DNA from: Channa striata
Taxonomy: Eukaryota; Chordata; Actinopteri; Anabantiformes; Channidae
Assembly: GCA_033026295.1 (NCBI GenBank)
Contig: CM065169.1
Span: forward strand, 11,762,462-11,826,461
DNA: 64,000 nucleotides
Direction of reading: 5' to 3'
Positions 1-12,150 of this stretch are shown one piece after another. The notes beneath the pieces are model-generated. The model saw only the letters and a program-made list of their open reading frames with translations, did not search any database and was not told the origin of the DNA. Made by a program: the position numbers and the translations under genes. Positions within the stretch are counted from its first letter, which is position 1, and each line of letters starts with the position of its first letter.

Positions 1-3000
1 GCCAAGTTTTTAACCATTTTTACAAGCAGTCGAATGGGAAATAAGGTGAACACAGATTTTAGGAATTTCTGACTATCACAAAATCTCCCAGTTGGCACAT
101 AGAATGTACCATTGGGTTACAAATAAAATTATTGTCGATCAGTATGCTTTACAGGTTCATCCTGTTTCATTTTTATCAATATTCTATCCTAGCCATATGT
201 ATGTCGGTGGTATTTTATTTTGAGGTGTTTCCTGTTACAGAATCAATATGGAGCAATTATGTGTTTTGAAGCATCTGAGACAATTAAAACTCTGCTGGTC
301 ATGTCATTAAATTTGAAGCGGTGAAATAAATGTTCAAACTGTTTTTATTTTGCACATTCTATTTTGTATTATGAAGCATTTCTTAAATTTAAAACCAGCC
401 CAACACCCCTCTAATGAAAGTGTGACCCTTTTGAGGTTCGTCACATGATTTTTCAAGCACTGATGGTTTCAAAACATCTTGCCAAAATCATTGTGGTATG
501 ACTGTTCTAGCCCTACATCTTGATCCCAACCCTTTACAGTAGGGGACAGCCTAACTAAAATGAAATCAGGTCATATTACACACTGTGAGTTTACCTTTTT
601 ATGTTTTTACTGTTGAATAATTGTGCCTGGTGAATGTATCATCCAAGTGATGTGCTCGGCGGGTTACTAATATACAGATTTAATCTAGGTTGTAAAATAA
701 TATTTTAATTTGTAACAGTTATAGACACTGCTCTAATATATCCTCACATACCTGGTGCTGCCTATGGGTCACATATGTTTAGCATACCTAAAAACAAGGG
801 AAAGAGACTTACAAAATCTTTATACTGGGTTCCAGCAGACCCATTGAGAAATCACTTTGTCTTTTTGTGCAATAATTAATCAAATAAGACACAACATGTT
901 AGTCATTGTGATCTGGAAGTGTTGGTTTTATATGGAACCAGGATAGACAACCCTGTCCTGCATCATCATTTATATTTTGAAGAATGATGCAGACTGAATT
1001 ACATTTTTCTCAAGACAATGAGGAAATGTAGTTAATCAATGTATTTGGCATGTTGGCAAAGGGTTGACACTGAATATATCAGTAAATTGTTCCACGACTT
1101 GTTTTATGCCAAAATATCCAATGCAATGTCCAAAAGATAAAAACATTCTAGCACTTGACTTATTCAAAAACACTGCTTCTCAACACCAGGCCACAGACAG
1201 AGTTTCATTATGCATGGAAAAACACAGCCCTTCCTATTTGTTTCAGTTTTAACCGAGCTGAGACCACCAACACAGGGGGGCTCCATCGCAATAACACATC
1301 CGTGTGCAGGTTGGATCTGGTTCAGCCTTTTCTGCAACATACCATCATCCAAGAGCAGGCAAGCATCCATTCCTTGCGGATGGTTTTGTAACAGGAGCTC
1401 CATTTCTGCAGTTTGGTTTCTAAGCTTTTTAAATTTACATGTTCATCGTTTCAACTGGATCTGATCAATGTCAGTGTCTTACCATCACTTGCAAAAATAA
1501 ACCCCCACCAACCTCTTAGGCTATTTTACTGCAAAAGAATGTGTTTAAATATTTAATCTTGCCCACACTTTTGTGAATCAAAACACTGTCATTGAAACAT
1601 AATTAATTAATTAAAGCCTTTAATAGTAATTTTTGGAGACACATTTGGGAAATGGATTTTGCTCTGTTCATTAGCCTACTGTGTACATAAGACATGAGAG
1701 GGATATGTTTTAAATGTTTCAACTTTGGGTCCCTTCCAGATTTTCGCCTCAAAAACAAATGAAAAATTGTAAAATAAAAGTTGAAATCTTTCTTTTGATG
1801 CTGATTTTCTTCACTGAGATGTATTTTTAACAACCTCGATTCTAGATAATCTTCAAGAATTCCTGAGCGCTTTTGCAATTTCTCATATAACTGTTTGTAA
1901 TCCGAACACAACGTTTCCAGACAGACAAAGCTGAGGAATTCAAGTACCTTTTGCATCTAAAGTATGCAGAAAACTATGCATATACTTATGAAAGCATGGT
2001 ACTTTCCAAATGTTCTCCAATGCAACTATGTGTGGCACAAAAGCTACCAGGCACACACACAAGCAAAGGACCCAAAAAGTCCCTTCTGAGCAAAGCTGAA
2101 GTGCACACAAAGGCTTGGGCATAGTGCAACAATGGAGCGGCACACAGTTCATGAATGACTAAGCCAAGCTAGATGAGTTTGGGCTAAACTAGGATTACTT
2201 GCATGTAGACCATAACACAAGTGACTACTCATACATAGCCTTTCAAAATTCAACAAAAGCCTGACCTGTCTTGGGTCTGCTCAGTGTACATTTAGAAGAA
2301 ACCCAGATGTGGGCAGTTCTGTGTTTGTGTGTTGAGTGGATTATAATAGATTATCTCACAGGGAGCCATTGGCCTATTCTCTTTTCCCTCAAACTCCAAA
2401 ACAACACTCGGGCCCACTTGAGAGTACTCTGGGCTTGGATGAGCTTTGCCTCTGGCACAGAGTCATCAGCACAAGAATCTGGCTGCCCTCCAAAGACAAT
2501 ATTTGTCAGAGTAGCCTTGTTTCAAACCTTTACTGTTTATTACATTCTGCAGCCTCCACTCTTTTAGCATCAGAGATGGGGTTTCAGATGCAACCTTAAG
2601 ATTCCAGTGAAAAGCCCTTTCATGTTTTTAATCACTCTAAAAATGTTCAAAGGGCCCTGTAAGTGTTTTAATCAGTCTGCACAGCTGCACAGAGAGTGAA
2701 AAAAAACTGAATTAATTTTTCATCTGCGTCACATGGTTCAAATCATTTTCTTTCAGTTTTCTTTGAGGCTTTGACTTAAGGAGTGTCCACTTTGTGTGTC
2801 AACCCATTGGAGGAGAAAGATGTAAGCAGTCTGGATTCAAGAACAAGTATGGACCACAATGAATCACATCTCACCCATATTCCTGAAGTCTTGTCCAGAT
2901 TTTAAATAAGTTCAAATATCGGCAAATATAGAAACAGTAATTTCTCTGTGTGAGATTTTGTGTGAGTCATTTTGGCCTTAATAGAATAAAAGTGCAAAGA

Positions 3001-4419
3001 TGTCAAATTAATCTGCTGCTAAGTATAAGTTGTATTTGTTGAGAGAACAAGCTAAACCTCCTGACCCTCCGGACACAGACATTTGGCTGTTGGAAAGTAA
3101 TTGACTCCTGTTAAGCAGAATGCCTCACTACTTAAAAAACTTCACAGTTCAATAAGCCTTTAAAGTCAACACGTCGGGTCGAGTATCAAAAAGCCTAAAT
3201 GTGTCCTGTGTTTAGAGCTGTCAGCTTCCTGCACCTGCAGGCTCGGCATATGGCAGAAGTCTGGACCTCCCATAATAAGTTAGTCACGATATTGCAAAGT
3301 AAAAAAAAATTGTTTGTGAGCGCTTGTGGGGAGATTAAGAGAGAGACATTTTCATTTTGCTGCTCTTAAGGTTGGAGTGAAACCACTTGTCATTTCAAGA
3401 GTCTCACCACAAATTTCAAAAGAAATCTTCGTTGTTGGCTATATTTACAGTGTTACTGTGTTACTGAGCTTTTCCTGATTAGTGAGTATAAGTCCAGTGA
3501 ATACATTTTTTTCTTGGTTTTGCTTTTGCAGACATCTTCGCTGCGCAAGTCTGCTTCTTGGCTTTGCCTCTAATGGATAAAACACACCACAGGACCAGAT
3601 TATTCTGTCTTCTCAGCAAGAACATCAAGCTGCTTTGTAGATCAAAGTGACATGTGTGCCTTCACATCTGAGTGTGTGCCCTCACATTTCTGTGTGTGGT
3701 GCCAGCTCCTTCGTCTTAACTGCAGCCTGTACACTGTGGATGGCACGCGGCCACGGCTCAGGTTCTCCATCATAAAGGAGCGGAAACCCTTTCTGTCTAT
3801 TGTTTGAAAGCTCTCCCGATGGCACACCAGCCACAGCTCTCAACAGTGCAGATTTGCAAATGTTCTGTGTAATGTTAATAGAAAATGAGTGCTGAGGTCT
3901 CCCTTGAATGACTTTCCAGCATATTAGTGCCAGGAAGCCGTTCATTTTAATGTCAGTGGTGTATTAGAGTTGCTATATAGTGTTTTGACTGTAACTATCC
4001 CAGCATTTACTCTAAATATACACACAGCATTCTTCTTCTGCTGAGCGTATCTTTAAGGCATAGTTAAGTAATTACTGGAGATTTTAAAATAAACATATCC
4101 GGTGCACAGTCTCAGTTTAGTTAACAGGATGATGGCTACCACCCTTTCATGGTGTAGATCCAGCACTGTATAACACTTGACTTGATGCCTGGAGAACATG
4201 ACACACGAACTCTCATGTGCTGCACAGGGCTTCTGTCCAGCCTCTCAGCTTGGCGGTATCCTGCATATTTCACACCGTCTCAAAGAACTTTTTGTTTTTA
4301 AGGCTGAGCCATCCCAGTTACTGAAACAGCCTGACATGCATGGTATGTATACCACGGCGATATGCATTGAAATCTGGCCAGTGTCTCATCCTTACAGTTA
4401 AAAACAGCTGGACTTTATC
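1..4419. other. Gene-poor AT-rich sequence
   Basis: No exon chain or recognisable protein was found on either strand. Open frames here (for example 1603-1956 minus, 117 codons) have no family motif that I recognise and lie in AT-rich DNA where such lengths arise by chance. The stretch around 2,600-3,450 is less repetitive than its surroundings and could hold conserved non-coding sequence, but that cannot be judged from one genome. Confidence 0.6.
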
Positions 4420-5060
4420 TGGCACCCCACCACCACCTGCTCTGGAATCTGCAATCAAGACCACCTTCAAAGTGGTTAATCAGCTGGTGGAACTAGAGAA
4501 AGGTGTGAAGATAAAGTGCAATACCAGACTACTGGAAAAATACAAGAGACTGCACCATCTGAAGCACTTGAGGCTCCTAAACACAGGCTCACAGCACTGG
4601 CAAGTTGGCTAAGGAGATATCCCGCAGAGGCAAAAATGTCAAATGCCCTGTTCTCCAAAGAACCATGCAAGGTATATTTCCATTTACAGTGCAATACCAC
4701 AGTAAAGAGAGCCATTCAAAGAAAGCACTAGTTGAAGAGCATATGGCCAGTGGCTGCAGGACCTGAGAGCAGACCACAGGCATTTTACAGAGTACCAGAC
4801 GTTCAACAGCTGGACAGCACCCGGTCCAGACATGATCTACACCTACTGGCTAAAGAACGCAACAGCGGTGCATGAACGCCTGGCAACACGGATGAATCAA
4901 CTTGTAGGTGCAGACTCCCACCCAGACTGGACTACATAAAGAAGGTGCTTCCGTGTGCCAACCAATAATCTGCCTCTCCACAAGATGAAGATTGCAACAG
5001 GCATTAGAGCTGCCACGGGTCCACATTGTCGAATGCATGACTATAGCTCAAAAGGGCCCT
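4420..5060 (+). mobile_element. Degenerate R4-clade (Rex6/Dong-like) non-LTR retrotransposon fragment
   Basis: The conceptual translation, in shifting frames, resembles the region before and at the start of the reverse transcriptase of R4-clade LINEs such as teleost Rex6. At 4516-4731 a frame reads an RLTALASWLRRYPAEA segment followed by a LFSKEPCKVYFHLQ segment. At about 4,810-4,930 another frame reads SWTAPGPDMIYTYWLKN and then a HERLATRMNQL segment, the usual APGPD motif before the RT fingers. Stops and frameshifts break it, and the catalytic FADD-type motif is absent, so it cannot be active. Family assignment rests on remembered sequence patterns; a related R2/R4 lineage is the main alternative. 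Confidence 0.7.
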
Positions 5061-6639
5061 GGAAACAAACCGGAAACCAGATGTGACATATCAATCACCG
5101 GAGTCTATTGGATTACTTAAATGCAGGCGATGGCTTTGTTTTGGGATTTGATTGTTGGGCTAATTTTTAAATATAATTAAAATGAAGGTAGGATTTTGCC
5201 AGGGATGGATGTGAACATGGGCGGCAGTCCTCAGTCAGGCAGGTAGCATCTCTGATTAGCTGAACTACCAATGCTAATGTTTAGCAACTAGCATGCCGAC
5301 CAGGTTCACCATTTTGAGTTGAGTATATACTTTGTTTTAGCTACTCATCTGCATGGACATTATGGTGATATTACATACCCTGGCAGATTGTTTGTGAACA
5401 GTTAGTTTAGCTTAATAGCTAACGTTTATTATTTAGCACAAAGTGCAGCTAAGTTTGATGGGAGCCGTATCAGTGTTGTACGTCTTCCTCAACAAGTATT
5501 TAGAAGTTATTAGTTTAGCATTGGTGCTGCTTGAAAAGTTAAGGGAAAACCAAACAAACAAAGAATTTTTAATTTAATTTTCCTATAATAGTTTAAATAT
5601 TTCAGTCTCAGCCAAAATCATGGAGCTACCTTCCCATCCACAAAGCCATGTTGCTAGCCAATACACTATGAGAAAAGCGTCCGTGAACACCTATGGCTGA
5701 GCTCACATGTCATAATATAATATAAAAGTTTTGGTCCATCCCTACCGGTACAACAATTGTTGGCCCCTAGCGATAGAAGGTATTACATTAATGATTAAGT
5801 GTATTAAGTCCATTAAAAAGAAGGCTTTTCAGGGTCTGTTTTTTCCTGTTTCTTTAGCCTACGTCATCAATAATTTCACTGTCTCGGTATTTGCACTGGC
5901 ATCCACTGCTCTCAGCCATCATCAAGTTCAATCCCCACAGCCTGGCACCAGTCAAAGGTAATACAGTGAAATCCTGTCCTCTTCACAAGGAATGATTGTT
6001 TTGGAATGGATTTAGATTTGCTCTCCATTAGAGGCTTTAACACTCTCAGTCGCTGCATTATCTGGGCTCATCAATGACTGTCAAAGTGCAGGAGGAAAGT
6101 TACATTGCCAAACCTCGAGCAGGACACCTGACACCACCTCTAATCTTTGGCCGCCTGAAATACCAACCAGGTGAACAGAAGCACACACAGAGATATTGTT
6201 GTTGAAATGATGATGATTGATGAAGGGCCTTCGCTGTAATCTAATGCCACATCCCACATCCTTTTACATCAACAGACCAACTGTGTTTAATGTCATTTCG
6301 GTTAGTCATACTTTTGCTATTTATATGTTCAATAAAAGGATTGGTTTTTTGATTTTTTTGGATTTGTACCACCCTCATGTTTGTACTGTATGTTAAATAT
6401 GAACCACAGCCGGCAGTCAACTACTTTAGCTTAGCATAACAACCTGAAAGCAAGGAAGGCCGGCAAGCCTGGCTCTGTCCAAAGTTCAAAAGATCTGACT
6501 AGCTGTTCAACACAAATAGCAATATTAAAACAATATAACCTTTTTATCCTTCTAGTCTTGCATTCATCCTTAATTACCATAATAAGTGGTTAAGAAAAGC
6601 CAACACTGTGTGTCTTTCCCTTGAGAGGAAACCTGTCTA

Positions 6640-6860
6640 TGTCAGGTCAACACAGAAAGACATACGAAGACCCAAACAAACTTTGACAATCACACCTACG
6701 GGCAATTTAGAGTCACCAATTACCCTAACACCCATGTCTCTGGACCGTGGGATGAAAGTGGAGGAAATCCATGCAAAAATTAGGGAGAACATGCAAATTC
6801 CACAAGGAAAGGAAACAGCCACCCGGTGGATTTGAACTGTGGACTTGGTAGTTAACCTCA
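6640..6860 (+). repeat. Interspersed teleost repeat copy (unnamed)
   Basis: The stretch reads like a very common fish repeat: a block meaning 'gggcaatttagagtcaccaa', then a segment with 'gtctctggaccgtggga', then 'gggagaacatgcaaattcca' and a terminal part resembling a tRNA B-box-like 'ggatttgaac'. I recognise the pattern from many fish genomes but cannot name its Repbase family with confidence. It has no coding capacity; the 75-codon open frame across it is incidental. Confidence 0.6.
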
Positions 6861-8002
6861 ACCATTCTGACCTATTGTAGTCCCCCTGGTTTCCATATCC
6901 AAAGGTAATAAATAACCCTGGTTAAATGTCGTGACTAAACCCAAACACTGAGTGCTATAAGTTATTACAACTTCAACATCCCAATAAACATGAACAGCAT
7001 GGCATGTTATTTTCAGAAGTGATGAAGCCAATTAACAGAGAACTCCCCCCCGCAGGCATTTTTTCTCAAACACCTGCTTTTAAAACGGGTTCCTGACCGG
7101 CCTGGGTCGGGGTAATTTGATGGAACTCCCTCTTCACACGTGCTTCATGTCCTTTAAGAGTCCCTGTAACTGCCTGTGATAGGTAAGCAGCGGTGCACAC
7201 CATCAGCCTGGAAACAGAGCGTTTGAGAGGGGACGTGGTGTCAGCCAACCACTGCTTCTGAGGGTAACAGCTGCCTATGGCACATTCTAACATATAGCTG
7301 CAGCTCCTGCTTCCTGTTAAATATTCCTTTACATCCGACCAAAACAAATGTGTTTCTTAAAATCCAATCTTTGTTTGGAGACAAAGTACCATAGCAGATG
7401 ATACTGATTGGAGGCACGCTGCATTAATACAATTCATTCTGCTAGCTCTGTTTTCTGTTGCCTTTATAATGAGCTGGTCCAGAGCCCAAGCCCTTGGGAG
7501 CAGTATAATCACAGTTTAATGAGCTGTATCAGGACCAGTGCAGAGAGCTGGGGGATTTGGAGACTTCTTGATGAGGCTACAGGCCTGAACCGTTACCCCA
7601 AATGCTCCCATAACTGAACATCTGGATTTAATGGCAATAAAACACAATGTGTGTGACTGTTATTTAAGCCTGTATTAGGTTTGGCCAATCCAGCTCATAT
7701 TTATCAGCAAATTAGTTCCAAAAAATGAAGGCTCACAATGTTCAATTGCTTCATTTATCTTCTGCAGCAACTCTTACGTACACAGTACCACCCGTGGTAT
7801 GTGAATGGCACCCAGCGTGTACAGCTGTATTTGTAAATTCTACTGCTCTGGCATTTCATAATTACAGAGAAAGAATGCTTTTCATTATTGAGCTGCATTG
7901 TATGTTTTCCCTACATTATTTTCTTTTCATTAAAACGCTACTTTTCCCATGCATTCACTGCATATTTCTATTGCCATGCATGAGTGCACAGGGTTGGGAT
8001 TT

Positions 8003-8005
8003 TGT

Positions 8006-8041
<36 letters not shown>
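8003..8041. repeat. (GT)n microsatellite
   Basis: A nearly perfect GT dinucleotide run with one early interruption (an A before the main tract). No gene nearby. Probably length-polymorphic. Confidence 0.95.
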
Positions 8042-8043
<2 letters not shown>

Positions 8044-11000
8044 AAAGTAGCAGAAACAAAAAAAAACTGATGACAGATCAAATATACCTGTTGAGACCAT
8101 AAGCCACCAGATCTAGCTGCCACAGTAATGCTATCCAGTGTTGTACAACGTGAATGTATGTAGAAACATTTCCAAGCATAGCGAGTAATATGTGCCAGCA
8201 CACCTGAAGTGTTGCTCAACAGTCAAGCATGTCAAGGGTTTTACTTTTTCAAAGCAGCACCAGTCTACAGTACATTGACAATCAGTGCTCCTCCGATTTC
8301 CAAAGCAATGGACAAATCTTGGCACATTACCTGTAGACTACTTGATAGTTGGTGTGGTAATGGACACCAACAAACACAAACAGTCACCTGTAGGAACACT
8401 AATGTTACAGATCACATTAAGAAAAGGCAGGTTAGTGTCACTGCAGTTACAATGCATGACAATTCAATGGTGCCAACCTGGCCACTAGTTTGGGCAACAA
8501 AATGGGGGAAAAAATCACAATTCTACCAGAATTGCCAAAGCCGTAATAAATTATTATAATTAAGTGGGAAAGTGAAAAAAATGTCAATGCTGCCTACAGC
8601 CTCATTTGAAGTGTTGCTATGCAGCCACATTTTAATAAAAATATAGACAAAGCAATTTTTCATTTCACTCTGTGCAGTCAGTCACATCCATCTTTTTCAA
8701 AAGATCCAATGGTGCATAGCTGAGCTTTACCATGTAAAATGTTAGGACAAGTGAAATGACAAAAGCACTGAAATATTTGGTCTAAGGGAAGGAAAAAACT
8801 TTGATGCACTAGAAAGCGAAATTAGCTCCGGTGGTGGTTGTGTTCTCTTACTTGTGTAAATATACTTGACATGTTTAGCAAAATAAAAAAAATCTAAGGC
8901 TAAGGGCAAACTTTGGAAATCATCTGCTTACATGACACATAATACTGCAACTGGAGAGTCTGATACCGAGCACCTTTTGTTCCTGGAAAATAACTGGGCT
9001 GCGCAGTTACTGGAATATGTGGAACAGTTGTTTACCTTGAAGAACAGCGACTGCAAGAAAAAAAAAAACAGTTTTTACCTGGAAGGCTGTTTACGGAGTT
9101 TTTCTGTTGCAGCCACTTAAGTAAATTAGGAACTCCTTCACTGTAATGACACACACACGAATACAAGGAAGATCTCAATTATATGAAACAGAAGACCCAA
9201 AGCTTTTGAAAACAATCTTCTCTGCTCTCTTTGCAAGGGAGACGATCAAGTACCACAGCAGAAAGAGGTTGAAACTGAGGTCATTTCAGATTTAATCATC
9301 ATTATCTTTTATTCTTTTAAACATTTTACCCTGATTTATATTAATTTCTTTTGCCTGTCTGTCTGTTTTGCACACACTGCCTGAATTGTCAGGGTCTCCA
9401 TAGACAGGTGAGGATGTATGTGGGTTCCTTTTGAATGGAAACTGACTGGAAGGAGACCCTTCCCCAGAGGAAGCTCTCTGAGAGACTGACAGCCAAGACA
9501 TATAAAAGGACAACGTCTGTGTTTGTACAAGTGGTTCACATAGTCCCAGACATATTTCTGAATGAGACTTAGTGACGGACGAGTTTCGGATCGCAACTTT
9601 TTCCTCTCTGAAGGGTCCAGTGAATTACAGACACCAGCCTCACTTCTCAGGAATTTCTTTACAAGCCCTACTGTGCTACACCTGTGACCAAACAGTACTA
9701 TCTACACCTCATCTAGATATCATTTAGTGTTATCCGTGTACTGTTAATTTATCATTATGGGCATTTATGATTTATGACAGTTGCTAGGAGATATGCGAAG
9801 CAACTGACAAAGCGTAACCCACGCCAGGGTTTATTTTAAATTTCAACACCTAATTGATTATAAAAGCGGCTGAAATGTAAACTGCATTTTTCCAGGTCTG
9901 GCCAGTTTCTTTTGTTTACTACTATTGCTCCATTTTTATATCTTTGGTTTTGGGAGCAAGAGGAAGAGAAGCGAGAGAAGATGAAAAACATCGAGCAATG
10001 GGCTCCACCACATATTGATTGATAGCATGTGTATAAGGATACCACTTGGTACTGAGCGAGTGTATGACCCAAACCCAGGCCACCTGCTGTGGTTTTGGAG
10101 AGAGCTAAGTTGATCCCACAACACAGCGGAGGCCGTTCTGATTCAGACGGTTTAAACAAGGACATCCTGGCTAGAGTCCTTCAGTCGGTCAATCAGCTCG
10201 TTCAGTCTGAAGTTCAAAGTTGAAAAGGTTTGAACAGAGGGTGAATGTTGTCTTTGCTCCAAAACTCATTTTTCGAGGGGAGAAAAGGTTTTTGGGGAGC
10301 ATCATCAATCACTGTTCTTGAAGTCAACAGAATGCACTATAGAAAGGTATTTTGTCAATGAGAGGTTTTTTTTTTTTCATTATAGTCTCATAGGCAAGAC
10401 ACAAGTTTACCTTTTGGATATCTCATTTTGAAACCCATGACTCAAGGCATGCCGCAGCCAAGTTTACCCATATGTCATTTAGAAGATTTCAATAAATGTC
10501 TTCTGTTTGCTCTTCGGTCCAATCCAACTTTATGAGCTAAGTGCAATTCCACTGCACTTTCCTTTCTAGATGCCTTTTTTTCTCTTGACAGTTTTGTACA
10601 TATCAGCTGAAACCTCTGGCTGTCTCTGTTGCACAGAGAGAATGGCCCGTGGCGGCTGCCAGCTACCAAACACACAACTGTGCTTGTCAGTCCTGGGACA
10701 CACCACAGTCAGTGGCTTGGACGGTACACAGATAAGATAACACACGGCCCAGCCACTTCCCCTTTTCCCACATTTATCAAAACGAGGTTGATTCACCTCG
10801 TATGAACTGTATTTCTGCTGTGATGTCCGTCATCAGCCAAGAAAAGAGCAAACAAAACACGTAGCGAAAAAAAACAAAAAAAACGTGCATGATTGATGCA
10901 AAATAATTCTCGTTGTCAAGTGTTACACTTTTTGTTTTTCGTTGTTTATTGCGGCCTGTAGCACATAAGTAGCTGGACTGCATAGAAACATATGTGCATG

Positions 11001-11614
11001 TTCTACATAAGGAAACGATTGTCAATATTTTCAGAGCATATTGTTATGTTCCTCAGATGTTTCACAGCAGGACTGAAAGCAAATTAATTGTCCACAGTGC
11101 TGTTTGCTGAGGCACCTTAAGACTGTAAAACTGTAAAAATTTCCCTGCTCAATTTTCCACCCGTAACAGCTCTCGATCGACATATTTTTATTAAGTCCAC
11201 CCAGTTTAACTATTCTGCTTGCGAATAATAATAATGACATACATAATAACGCAATTTGTGCAGCAGTGATTAACGAGTACAAAAAAACACACCAAGCTGT
11301 GATGTTGGGTGTGGTCAGAGGACAAAGACACATTAATCTTTCAACTCACTGAGGCTAGTGCAGCCATCTCCTTCTAAATCCAGTGTGGAGATACTTTTAA
11401 TTTTTGGAATCCAAAACTCTAGCTGAATAATGCAGGAGACATCACACAAAAGTAAAGTATCCTTCCCTTTTTTTTGAGTAAACTTTACTAGGGTAAACCA
11501 CCCAGTTTGAATGTTGTGAAGTGGCTTGTTATCTATACGCATATAGTCATTTGGCACAATAAGACTTCTGTTTTGCCACTTGCCTTTCCAGCGGCCAACC
11601 ATGCACATTGGTAA

Positions 11615-11800
11615 ATTGTCTGCACTTATATAGCACCTATGTACCTGTTGGTACTCAAAGCATTTTACTTTACATCTCATTCACCCATTCGCACTCACAC
11701 TCACGCACCGGAGCAATACGGAGCTGTGTCTTGCTCAAGGACACTTTGACATGGAAGAGCCAGGGATCGAACCAACAACTGTAGGATAGGTGGACGGCCC
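11615..11800 (+). repeat. Interspersed teleost repeat copy (unnamed)
   Basis: Contains a short block ending in 'tactcaaagcattttac', a run of 'cattcgcactcacactcac' and then 'cttgctcaaggacactttga' with a downstream 'gggatcgaacc'. This order is typical of a high-copy fish repeat that I recognise by pattern but cannot name. It carries no open reading frame of interest. Confidence 0.55.
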
Positions 11801-12114
11801 CTCTAAGTCAGCAGGTGGCCTACTGATTTATTCTTATGAATATGATAATGACTTTTGACTTCCCAGGTATTATATTAGTCAAATCGCTTCACTAATTTAT
11901 TTAACCAACACTAATTAAAGGGCCATAACTTTATTTGCTCACTTATTTTTCAAAAGACGAGTTGTTTCCAGTTTTTCTTAGTGCTACGTTCTTCTCTCAC
12001 AAATAGCTTTGGTGGCGCTAATTTGTTTTAGCAGCTCAGCAGCAGATGAGAGCTGGCACTAAACCACACAAGCACTCTTTCTCTTCCCCACTTTCTCCAC
12101 CCCCTCACACAAAG

Positions 12115-12145
<31 letters not shown>

Positions 12146-12150
12146 CACAC
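12115..12150. repeat. (CA)n microsatellite
   Basis: CA dinucleotide run with one CG interruption, in intergenic sequence. Confidence 0.95.

Noticed and set aside
1603..1956. 117-codon minus-strand frame with a slight helical look
   Set aside because: No family recognised, no supporting exons, AT-rich codon content equal to the background.
11755..11775. tRNA B-box-like 'gggatcgaacc'
   Set aside because: It lies within an interspersed repeat, with no matching A box or cloverleaf.
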